Shown here: in pieces, positions 1-5,219 of the stretch
Layout of the letters: every line of letters starts with the position of its first letter
Position numbering within the stretch: position 1 is the first letter of the stretch
Assembly: GCA_021798235.1 (NCBI GenBank)
Contig: JAJZMO010000039.1
Span: 1-5,219 of the forward strand
DNA from: Acidobacteriota bacterium
Lineage (GTDB): Bacteria; Acidobacteriota; Terriglobia; Terriglobales; Acidobacteriaceae
DNA: 5,219 nucleotides
Direction of reading: 5' to 3'
Notes under the pieces: generated by a model
Databases searched by the model: none
What the model saw: only the letters and a program-made list of their open reading frames with translations
Told to the model about the DNA's origin: nothing
Translations under genes and position numbers: made by a program

Positions 1-1298
1 CCCTCGGAGTTGTCGATCTCCATCGCAGCCAGCGTTGGCCCAGCCTGCACATTGATGAAGCCGTCGGAGTTATTCAGGCGCAGCGGCCCGCTCAGCCCGC
101 TCAGGGTAATGTCTTTGGCGCGCGTGGAGATCTCCACCGGGCCGGTGATGCCGTCCGCCTTTAAGTCAGCCGGGTCCAGCGTCAGTGTCCCCGGGACACT
201 GGCCAGCGCCATGCTGGTGCGGCTGGAGTGATACTGCACCGCGCCGGTGATGCGTTGCAGATGCAGATTGCCGAAGAACTCGCCGTCGAGCGTGGCTGCG
301 CCGTGAATGTCGGTGAGCGTGAACTCCCCTGCCTGGCCGTGCAGCGTAACCGGACCGTTGACGTTGTGCACGGTGGCGTTGCCCGCTTGAAGGGTGACCT
401 GCACCGGGCCGGTGACGCCATCCACAGTGACATTGCCAAAATGCGTTTCTGCGGTTACGGCGGCTGCACGTGCCGCGATGTCGATGCCGCCTTCTTCCAC
501 ATTCGCATGCAGGGCCACGTCAGCAGGAACCTCCAGCGTCAGGGCCACGCTATTGCTAAAGCTGGATGGGATACGCAGCGTGGTGGTGTCGCCCGTGGTC
601 TCTGTCAGGGGTTGCAGTGCGTCCAACTTGCGTTGCGCATCGGCATCGGAGCCAGCATAGACGCTCTTGTCCAGCGTGATGTGCAACTGCGCATCCGGGC
701 TGGTGCGGACGGTGATGTTGCCGGCCTTGTTGTTGACCTGGAGCGTTCCGTGCGCGGGGATGGGCAGCGTCAGCGTTTGCCGGGACTCATGGCGCTGGCC
801 GAAGAACTGCCACATCTGCGCATCGTTCAGTGCGCGGAGCTGCGAGCGGATTGAGGCCCAGCCTTGCGTGTACGACAGCGCAGTGACAATGCCCAGCCCG
901 GCCAGAATCAGAATCAGCAGCACCGTGCCGCAGCCAATGCGCAACGATTGCTGATGCGAGCGAACAAAGATCGCCTCCGCCGCCAGAAGCAGGCCCAAGC
1001 CGATCAGCAGCAGCGGCCAGTAGGTGTGGTAGAAGCTCCAAAAGCTGGACATATCCAGCACGTGCATGTTCGCCAGCAGGGCAACTGCGCCGATGCAGAT
1101 TAGCAGCAGCGGGCCGAGCAGGGAGCGATGGCAGTTTGCGCGTCGCTGGGCACGCTGTTGCGCGCGCAGCCAGCGAGCGTAGTCGCGGGCGTATGGTTCA
1201 TAGCTGCGCGGATCCGCGTAGGCAGCGTACTCCGCATACGGCGGTTGGGGCGGGCCCGGCGGTGGATTCGGGGGCGGATTGGGCGGCGGCGCTGCCAT
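1..1298 (-). CDS. Membrane-anchored DUF4097-type putative adhesin with LiaF-like TM region (3' end beyond window)
   Basis: I translated this frame by hand from the ATG at 1298 to the left edge: 432 codons with no stop, so the C-terminus is missing. Residues 4-20 are a Pro-rich head; residues 21-40 carry Tyr at 21, 24, 27, 33, 36 and 40. Three hydrophobic segments follow, at about 60-77, 94-112 and 121-141; the second begins with WPLLLIGLG, the LiaF/DUF5668-like signature also present in the two preceding genes. From about residue 174 the chain is beta-rich and polar (VNNKAGNITVR and similar), typical of DUF4097 'putative adhesin' domains. From residue 297 a G-[PAT]-[VAL] turn recurs about every 18 residues, which suggests a beta-solenoid, probably on the outer face of the inner membrane. 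The start has a strong GGAGG site, and the gene lies 1 bp after the stop of the upstream small gene. Family assignment is by motif; its ligand or role is unknown. Confidence 0.85.
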   Translation of the reverse strand, partial: MAAPPPNPPPNPPPGPPQPPYAEYAAYADPRSYEPYARDYARWLRAQQRAQRRANCHRSLLGPLLLICIGAVALLANMHVLDMSSFWSFYHTYWPLLLIGLGLLLAAEAIFVRSHQQSLRIGCGTVLLILILAGLGIVTALSYTQGWASIRSQLRALNDAQMWQFFGQRHESRQTLTLPIPAHGTLQVNNKAGNITVRTSPDAQLHITLDKSVYAGSDADAQRKLDALQPLTETTGDTTTLRIPSSFSNSVALTLEVPADVALHANVEEGGIDIAARAAAVTAETHFGNVTVDGVTGPVQVTLQAGNATVHNVNGPVTLHGQAGEFTLTDIHGAATLDGEFFGNLHLQRITGAVQYHSSRTSMALASVPGTLTLDPADLKADGITGPVEISTRAKDITLSGLSGPLRLNNSDGFINVQAGPTLAAMEIDNSE

Positions 1299-1299
1299 G

Positions 1300-1572
1300 C
1301 TACCTCCGCGATTCTGGGTCGAGGGGATAGCCCGGTTGTTGTGGCGCGGCCTGCGCATACGGCGGCTGGCTGGCCTGCTGCTGGGCGCGTGCGGCGTGGT
1401 CGGCAGCCCAGGCGGCCCGCTCGGCAAAGGTCATCAGCCCTGCAAAGATGAGCCAGAGCGGCCAGCTTTTGCCAAAGCTGAGCACGTGCCACTGGTCGAG
1501 CAGAGCCAGCACTCCGATCAAAATCAAAATGGCTGGGCCACGCAGACGGCGGATTTGATACCAGTTGTTCAT
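1300..1572 (-). CDS. Small LiaF-TM/DUF5668-like membrane protein
   Basis: 90 residues starting at MNNWYQIRRLRG. The ATG at 1572 overlaps the TGA of the upstream gene by 4 bp (ATGA), which is why I prefer it over an in-frame upstream start near 1683 that would run deep into the neighbour. A basic stretch (about residues 8-11) leads into two hydrophobic segments, about 12-25 (GPAILILIGVLALL) and 34-50 (WPLWLIFAGLM), separated by a short polar turn. This is the two-helix LiaI/LiaF-type membrane module. The C-terminal 40 residues are Ala/Gln/Pro-rich and probably cytoplasmic and disordered. No catalytic residues are visible. Its role is probably structural or sensory within the membrane, together with the proteins on either side that carry the same module. 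The gene's existence is well supported by spacing and composition; the function is inferred. Confidence 0.8.
   Translation of the reverse strand: MNNWYQIRRLRGPAILILIGVLALLDQWHVLSFGKSWPLWLIFAGLMTFAERAAWAADHAARAQQQASQPPYAQAAPQQPGYPLDPESRR
1303..1307 (-). promoter_or_regulatory. Shine-Dalgarno site of the DUF4097 gene
   Basis: GGAGG on the minus strand, 4 nt before the ATG at 1298. It lies over the last codons of the preceding gene, whose TAG stop falls between the site and the start. Ribosomes finishing the small membrane gene would be positioned to reinitiate here, so the site both fixes the start and suggests coupling. Confidence 0.75.
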
Positions 1573-2510
1573 CCCACACACCCCGGAGGCGGATTGCCGG
1601 GCGCGGGCGGTTCCTGGCTGCGCCGGATGAGAATCCAAATGCCCAAGCCGATGAGGATCAGCGGCCAGGAGTGATCCAGCCACTGGCCATGCAGAATGCC
1701 GAAGTTATTCAGCAGAAACAAAACGCCCAGCGCCACCAAAACGACAGCGCCCGTGGGCACTCCACGGTGAATCTCCGGCAGATCGTATTGGTCGGGCGGA
1801 ACGGGGGGCATCCCCTGCGCAAAGGGCGCAAAGCCTGCAGCGGGTGGTTGCTGGCCTACTGCGAATGGCGGCGCGGCATCAGGTGGAGCAGACGGCGCTG
1901 CTGCAGTGGGGTTTGCCGCTGGGCCGAAGGGCGCTGGCGGTGCAGTCACGTTGGGCTTGGCTGCTTGTCCAGTAATCCAGGAGCCGATCTCATTGAAGCC
2001 CAGCGGATTGGGCAGCGGCAGACCATCACGACGGGCCAAAGCGGTTTGATAGGCGTCAAAGACTTGGTAGAAGACCCACGCGGCCACGCAGATGCCCAAC
2101 AAACCATTCCAATGGGTCAGGTCCACCAGCATCACAAAGACCAGCACATGCAGCAGGCCCTTGGCGAATTGCCCGTTGTACATGGCACCGACGCCGGGAA
2201 TCCAGCCCAAAATGAAGGCCAAGCCGGGATTGGGCGCTCCGGAGGGCGCAGGCACGAAAGGCTGTGCAGGCGCGAAAGGCTGTGCAGGCGGATAGGGAAC
2301 ATTGGCGGTGTAGTGGAAGCTCTTGCCATGTTTCTCTTTGCCGATGTGCACCGAGTACCAACTGGCCGGGCTGGCGCTGAGCCGCGCGGCCATGCACGGC
2401 TCGCAGCCAACGATGTTTTGGATCGAGTGCGCGCAGGCGGAACAGAGCGGCTTGCCGCAGAACTGGCAATAGGCCGCAACGGGCTGGTCGGGATGAAAGG
2501 CGCAGTTCAC
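1569..2510 (-). CDS. B-box zinc-finger multi-pass membrane protein with C-terminal LiaF-TM module
   Basis: 313 residues from a GTG at 2510 that overlaps the anti-sigma stop by 4 bp (GTGA); a GAGGAG site 6 nt upstream supports this start. Residues 3-39 hold eight evenly spaced zinc ligands (C3, H6, C15, C18, C23, C26, C36, C39), matching a B-box-type zinc finger, which in bacteria usually sits at the N-terminus of membrane proteins. After a Pro/Phe-rich linker (about 72-93, with the repeated phrase PAQPF) comes a hydrophobic block at about 96-155 (LAFILGWIPGVGAMYNGQ, then LLHVLVFVMLV and LLGICVAAWVFYQVF), resembling TM2-like hairpins with a YNGQ turn. A long Pro/Ala-rich linker (about 184-240) leads to a final two-helix unit at 254-296 with WPLILIGLG. 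The finger is probably cytoplasmic. The position just after the anti-sigma gene suggests a role in the same signalling unit. Domain calls are by eye; the function is unknown. Confidence 0.85.
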   Translation of the reverse strand: MNCAFHPDQPVAAYCQFCGKPLCSACAHSIQNIVGCEPCMAARLSASPASWYSVHIGKEKHGKSFHYTANVPYPPAQPFAPAQPFVPAPSGAPNPGLAFILGWIPGVGAMYNGQFAKGLLHVLVFVMLVDLTHWNGLLGICVAAWVFYQVFDAYQTALARRDGLPLPNPLGFNEIGSWITGQAAKPNVTAPPAPFGPAANPTAAAPSAPPDAAPPFAVGQQPPAAGFAPFAQGMPPVPPDQYDLPEIHRGVPTGAVVLVALGVLFLLNNFGILHGQWLDHSWPLILIGLGIWILIRRSQEPPAPGNPPPGCVG

Positions 2511-3400
2511 AGGATGCTCCTCTCCATTCCATCACAAGCACGCTGCAACAGCGTTTGCGCCGCTGCGCAGGCTGGCGTTGAAGACGGATGCAGCGCCGCA
2601 TCCATCAGCGGCCCCAAGGGAATCTCTAAACTGGGATCGTTCCGTGTGTCCGGCGCAGGCTTCTGTTTGCCGTCACGCGCCAGCGGCTGGGTCGGCTGCG
2701 GCTGTGCTGGCGTCTGCCGGTTGTTGGAGGAGCCGGGGCCAGGGTTGGATTTGTGATCCGACTGGCTGGAAGAGTCCACATCTTCTGAGGCGCGGCGCAG
2801 CTCGCGCACGCTGGACTCGACTTCATAAACGAAGCGAAGGTTTTCGTAGTAGCGCACCACGTTGGCGCTGGCCTGCACGTACTGGCGCGTCAGCAGGCGA
2901 TGCAGCCCGTCCGGCGTCAGGTCAGAGGCGCGAATAGCTCCCAGGCGCACGCCCAGCATATTCAGCGTCAGCGAGATGGAAAAGAAGGCCATGGCCGCCG
3001 TAAGGGCCATGCGTGGGTCAAAGAATGTGCGGCGCAGCGCGGCCAGCGGCGCGATGGAGCCAAAGCGGTGCGGATAGGATGTGACGACCGCATCGGCGGC
3101 CAGATGAGGTGTGGCCGTTAAAGGGGCAACCGCTCCGCTGGTGCGGGCGACGATGGCTTCTGCCAAGCCGACGGGCGGTTCCACAGTTTGCTGCCGCAGC
3201 AAGTCCAGCCAATCGTAGCCTTGGCGCGCGTGCGCCAGCAGCAGCGAGCAGCCCTCACATTGCGCGGCGTGCGCCTGGATCGCAGCCTCGGTTGTGGCCG
3301 ACAGCGCGTCTTCTGTCCACTCGGTCAGCAACGGCTCCAGTGCGGAGCAATCCACGGCGTCTGCGCCCGGTTTCTGTTCGAATTGGCCGTGTTCACTCAC
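2507..3400 (-). CDS. Membrane-anchored zinc-binding anti-sigma factor (ZAS, zf-HC2 type)
   Basis: 297 residues. The cytoplasmic N-terminus carries the zinc-associated anti-sigma pattern C18-x25-H44-x3-C48-x2-C51 (HAAQCEGC), the fold used to bind and silence ECF sigma factors, in some members in a redox-sensitive way. A single hydrophobic segment at about 131-151 (MALTAAMAFFSISLTLNMLG) would anchor it in the inner membrane. A helical, charged stretch (about 163-206) follows, then a Ser/Pro/Gln-rich low-complexity tail that would lie outside the cytoplasm. The start is GTG at 3400, 1 bp after the sigma stop, with AGGTGA 6 nt upstream. Its place directly after the sigma gene in the same operon makes that sigma factor its almost certain partner. 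Release could be by proteolysis or by zinc/thiol chemistry; the sequence does not decide which. Confidence 0.9.
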   Translation of the reverse strand: MSEHGQFEQKPGADAVDCSALEPLLTEWTEDALSATTEAAIQAHAAQCEGCSLLLAHARQGYDWLDLLRQQTVEPPVGLAEAIVARTSGAVAPLTATPHLAADAVVTSYPHRFGSIAPLAALRRTFFDPRMALTAAMAFFSISLTLNMLGVRLGAIRASDLTPDGLHRLLTRQYVQASANVVRYYENLRFVYEVESSVRELRRASEDVDSSSQSDHKSNPGPGSSNNRQTPAQPQPTQPLARDGKQKPAPDTRNDPSLEIPLGPLMDAALHPSSTPACAAAQTLLQRACDGMERSIL

Positions 3401-3401
3401 C

Positions 3402-4187
3402 TTACATCACCTGTTCCTTGGTACGTTCCAGCAGCCGTGCCAGTTCCATCCGGCCCCGGCTGATGCGGCTCTTCACGGTGCCTTCGGGAATATGCAGCAC
3501 CGCAGCAATTTCTTTGTAATCCATGTCCTGCAAATCGCGCAAAATTACGGCTTCGCGCAGCTCCGGGGAGACCTGCGTCAGCGCCTGCTGCACCTGGTGC
3601 TGCAACTGGCGGCGCATGGAGTGTTCCTGCGGTCCGGGGCGCGCATCCTGCAGCCGGTCCGACGCGGTGGACATCTCCTCTGGCTCGCTCCAGCCAGCAT
3701 CCAGTGAGTCTGTGGCGCGCTCCATGCGGTTGCGGCGGAAGTGATCGACCAGCAGATTGCGCGTCAGTGTGGTGAGCCAGGTTTGAAAGCTGCCCCGCTC
3801 CACGTCAAACTGACCCAGGTTGCGATAGACCTTCAAAAAGACTTCTTGCGTCAGGTCTTCTGCGTCAGCGCTGCAGCCGGTAAATCGGTAGCAGAGGCCG
3901 TAGATTCTGCGGTGCTGGGCCTGCACCAGCATTTGCCAGGCGTGCGCATCTCCCAGCAGGCAGCGCTGCACCAGTGCGGCGGCTTCCTTGGCAATGGCCT
4001 CCGGGCTTGGCTCCGTGCTTCGCTGCAAACGTTGCTCTCCAGGCTCCAGCCGTACCGTTGCGCCGGTAGAGGCCTGTGCGGACGCCGCAGATTTGCGGCG
4101 CGTAGCCCTGGCCCGCTCCGTTGGAGCCGAGGGGTGCAGCAGAGCCGGTAGCGCAAGCGTACCCACGCTTCTAGATACGTGTACCAC
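3402..4187 (-). CDS. ECF-family RNA polymerase sigma factor (sigma-70 family, RpoE-like)
   Basis: The longest frame is 261 residues. Region 2 spans about 72-153, with the core-binding and -10-recognition stretch around DAEDLTQEVFLKVYRNL and FQTWLTTLTRNLLVDHFRR. After a variable linker (about 155-190), region 4 at about 195-255 holds the helix-turn-helix DYKEIAAVLHIPEGTVKSRI that reads the -35 element. Regions 1 and 3 are absent, as in ECF factors. It would redirect RNA polymerase to a stress regulon when freed from the anti-sigma factor encoded 1 bp downstream. The start is uncertain. The outermost GTG (4187) gives an unusual basic Ala/Arg-rich extension of about 60 residues and has only a weak, distant AGGGA. 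A GTG at 4166 and a TTG at 4028 are alternatives; the TTG has GGAGAG 6 nt upstream and gives a typical 208-residue ECF protein. The promoter-like motif at 4174-4201 overlaps the 4187 start and favours a downstream one. Confidence 0.92.
   Translation of the reverse strand: MVHVSRSVGTLALPALLHPSAPTERARATRRKSAASAQASTGATVRLEPGEQRLQRSTEPSPEAIAKEAAALVQRCLLGDAHAWQMLVQAQHRRIYGLCYRFTGCSADAEDLTQEVFLKVYRNLGQFDVERGSFQTWLTTLTRNLLVDHFRRNRMERATDSLDAGWSEPEEMSTASDRLQDARPGPQEHSMRRQLQHQVQQALTQVSPELREAVILRDLQDMDYKEIAAVLHIPEGTVKSRISRGRMELARLLERTKEQVM
4035..4040 (-). promoter_or_regulatory. Candidate ribosome binding site for an alternative TTG start (4028) of the sigma gene
   Basis: GGAGAG on the minus strand, 6 nt before an in-frame TTG at 4028 (codon 54 of the longest frame). 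It is better placed than anything before the GTG at 4187, and the resulting 208-residue protein is close to the usual ECF length. The purine-rich run could also be ordinary coding sequence, so this is only a candidate. Confidence 0.4.
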
Positions 4188-4201
4188 AGCCCGGCGGTTC
4201 C
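4174..4201 (-). promoter_or_regulatory. Putative ECF-type promoter (autoregulatory) of the sigma/anti-sigma operon
   Basis: On the minus strand GGAACC (4201-4196) is followed, after exactly 16 nt, by CGTATC (4179-4174). This matches the general ECF promoter form: a GGAAC-like -35 element, a 16-17 nt spacer and a CGT-type -10 element. It lies immediately before a gene for an ECF factor, and such factors commonly transcribe their own operon. Transcription would begin near 4165-4169, inside the longest possible sigma frame. The match is by eye. A similar spaced pair occurs within coding sequence at 3423-3447, so chance is not excluded. Confidence 0.5.
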
Positions 4202-4240
4202 CTAAAGCGAAACCTGCGCGCTGGGTTGGCTTAGTGGAAC
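4197..4240 (-). terminator. Imperfect hairpin after the cytochrome gene (possible terminator or 3'-end stabiliser)
   Basis: Directly after the TAA of the cytochrome gene, the outer arms GTTCC (4240-4236) and GGAAC (4201-4197) pair. Pairing continues with CTAAGC against GCTTTAG (one bulged base) and an inner AACC/GGTT, closing on a 9-nt loop. The stem is about 15 bp with small bulges. No T-tract follows on the minus strand, so it is not a classic intrinsic terminator; it may stabilise the 3' end or act with Rho. The right arm is also the -35 element of the putative sigma promoter. Confidence 0.45.
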
Positions 4241-5219
4241 TTAGGGCTTGGCCTGGGTTGCGGCGGCTGGCTGAGCGGTGGAACTCGCCGGAGGGGCGGG
4301 TTGGGCGACAACCGGCGGCTTGGCCACCGCCACCTTGGCTGGCACCGCAGCGGCCCGGCTGGGCATGGAGCGACAGATCAACACCAGATTCCAGATCACA
4401 TCATCCTTGATCCGGCCTTCTTCACCCGGCATCCGTCCGCGTCCGTTTTGAATCGCACTGTAGAGTTCCGCATCCGGCTTGTCGGCCAAGACCCCGGCGC
4501 GGGTTAAATCGGGAACAGAAAGCCCCATCGCCTTGGCCAGGTCCCCCTTGCCGTTGCCATTGTCGTTGTGACAGGAGGCGCAGTCCAGCCGGTAAGCCTG
4601 CTGGGCGCGTGCCTGCAAGGCTGGCGGCGCTTGCGTAAAGGGGTTGCTTCCATTCGGCACCGCCGAGCCAGCCGGAGCATCCGAGGTGACCACGTGGAAG
4701 CTGGTTGCTTTTGTCGGCGGGCCAGTCACGGCGCTGGTATGGGCCACGGTGGCGGCTACGTGGAACTGCGTGGACTTGGAGAGCGATTCATGAATCCCCT
4801 GGCCGGCTTTGGGGGCTTGAAAGCTCGTGGACTTCGATAGCTTGCCCTGCACGCCGGTCGTTGCGGCCTGGGCAGCGTGGAAGTTCGCCGACTTTAACTC
4901 TGTCGCGTGAAAACCTTTGCCCGACTTCGGCGCTTGAAAGCTGGTGGATTTGGAGAGTGACTCGTGAATCCCTTGGCCTTCTTTGGGGGCTTGAAAGCTC
5001 GTGGACCTCGACAGCTTGCCCTGCACTCCGGTCGTTGCGGCCTGGGCGGCGTGGAAGTTCGCCGACTTTAACTGTGTCGCGTGAAAACCTTTGCCCGACT
5101 TTGGCGCTTGAAAGCTGGTGGATTTGGAGAGTGACTCGTGAATCCCTTGGCCTTCTTTGGGGGCCTGAAAGCTCGTGGACTTCGACAGCTTGCCCTGCAC
5201 TCCGGTCGTTGCGGCCTGG
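4241..5219 (-). CDS. Tandem-repeat c-type cytochrome (5' end beyond window)
   Basis: The frame is open to the right edge (325 full codons visible); the GTG at 5200 is an internal valine codon inside a repeat, so the true start and any signal peptide lie outside the window. The first 143 or so residues are near-identical 58-residue repeats rich in Lys, Ser, Gln and His (LSKSTSFQAPK, LKSANFHAAQ), decaying into looser copies (KSTQFHV, KATSFHV). A Pro/Asn-rich linker leads to one class I-like cytochrome c domain: heme site CASCH at 4568-4582, then NDNGNGKGDL, LTRAGVL and RGRMPGEEG, whose Met is the likely second axial ligand. The tail is Ala/Pro/Lys-rich. The protein should be exported to the periplasm for heme attachment and take part in electron transfer; its partner is unknown. 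It lies 53 bp upstream of the longest sigma frame, same strand, probably a separate unit. The cytochrome call is firm; the role of the repeats is not. Confidence 0.88.
   Translation of the reverse strand, partial: QAATTGVQGKLSKSTSFQAPKEGQGIHESLSKSTSFQAPKSGKGFHATQLKSANFHAAQAATTGVQGKLSRSTSFQAPKEGQGIHESLSKSTSFQAPKSGKGFHATELKSANFHAAQAATTGVQGKLSKSTSFQAPKAGQGIHESLSKSTQFHVAATVAHTSAVTGPPTKATSFHVVTSDAPAGSAVPNGSNPFTQAPPALQARAQQAYRLDCASCHNDNGNGKGDLAKAMGLSVPDLTRAGVLADKPDAELYSAIQNGRGRMPGEEGRIKDDVIWNLVLICRSMPSRAAAVPAKVAVAKPPVVAQPAPPASSTAQPAAATQAKP
4769..5219 (-). repeat. 174-bp in-frame tandem repeats (58-residue units) in the cytochrome gene
   Basis: Two full units (plus-strand phase 4841-5014 and 5015-5188) differ at six positions by eye, roughly 97% identity. 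A third copy starts at the right edge, and a partial, more diverged copy covers about 4769-4840. Of the six differences two change residues (Lys/Arg and Gln/Glu) and four are silent. Each unit is itself about three 19-20 residue sub-repeats with a K-S-x-x-F core. Near identity points to recent expansion by unequal recombination or slippage, and copy number may vary between strains. More units may lie beyond the window. Confidence 0.92.

Noticed and set aside
228..854. Plus-strand open frame (208 codons) at the left end
   Set aside because: It is antisense to the uninterrupted 432-codon DUF4097 frame, which has membrane segments, a beta-rich domain and a strong ribosome site.
1573..1683. Upstream in-frame start (near 1683) for the 90-residue membrane protein
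   Set aside because: It would overlap the B-box gene by more than 110 bp and add a Pro/Ala/Gly stretch unlike the module; the ATG at 1572 gives the ATGA coupling seen in the rest of the operon.
2257..2292. Short direct repeat of about 18 bp (ggcgcgaaaggctgtgca-like) as a possible regulatory iteron
   Set aside because: It encodes the repeated PAQPF phrase in the linker of the B-box protein, so a coding micro-repeat explains it.
1671..2756. Long plus-strand open frame (361 codons) opposite the B-box and anti-sigma genes
   Set aside because: Its translation is low in recognisable domains and rich in Arg/Gly/Cys, while the minus strand carries coherent zinc-finger, membrane and anti-sigma proteins with coupled starts. 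GC-rich genes commonly leave open antisense frames.
5198..5200. GTG at 5200 as start of the cytochrome gene
   Set aside because: The codons before it (Gln-Ala-Ala-Thr-Thr-Gly) continue the repeat in frame to the window edge, so it is an internal valine and the gene starts outside the window.
4769..5219. CRISPR-like regular repeats
   Set aside because: The unit is 174 bp with no unique spacers, keeps frame, and encodes a continuous protein; it is a coding tandem repeat.

Overview
The window is GC-rich, and every gene I can support lies on the minus strand, so the biology runs from high to low coordinates. It is chromosomal bacterial sequence with no sign of a mobile element, tRNA, rRNA or CRISPR. 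The gene set (ECF sigma factor, zinc-binding anti-sigma factor, B-box/membrane protein, small membrane protein, DUF4097 protein) and the GC-rich, Pro/Ala-rich coding style fit an Acidobacteriota member, perhaps class Terriglobia. That placement rests on recall of similar loci and is only moderately secure.

Region 4241-5219 holds the 3' part of a c-type cytochrome gene. Its visible N-terminal half is built from 58-residue (174 bp) tandem repeats, followed by one mono-heme cytochrome c domain with a CASCH heme site and an Ala/Pro-rich tail. The gene runs off the right edge. A 44-nt imperfect hairpin starts directly after its stop codon. An ECF-type promoter-like sequence (GGAACC-N16-CGTATC) overlaps the end of that hairpin.

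Region 1-4187 is a tightly packed five-gene operon: ECF sigma factor (3402-4187 at most), membrane-anchored zinc anti-sigma factor (2507-3400), B-box zinc-finger membrane protein (1569-2510), 90-residue LiaF-TM-like membrane protein (1300-1572), and a membrane-anchored DUF4097 putative adhesin (1298 down to the left edge, incomplete). Junctions are 1-bp gaps or 4-bp stop/start overlaps, which implies translational coupling.

Likely logic (inference): the anti-sigma factor holds the sigma factor at the membrane through its zinc-binding domain. An envelope signal releases the sigma factor, which may transcribe its own operon from the GGAACC/CGTATC site. The three downstream proteins share the same two-helix membrane module ending in a W-P-L-x-L-I motif, so they may form one membrane complex. 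The last one displays a beta-solenoid-like domain with an approximately 18-residue glycine period. The resemblance to LiaI/LiaF and DUF4097 proteins points to envelope-stress sensing, but no function is proven. No stretch above 300 bases lacks a gene.
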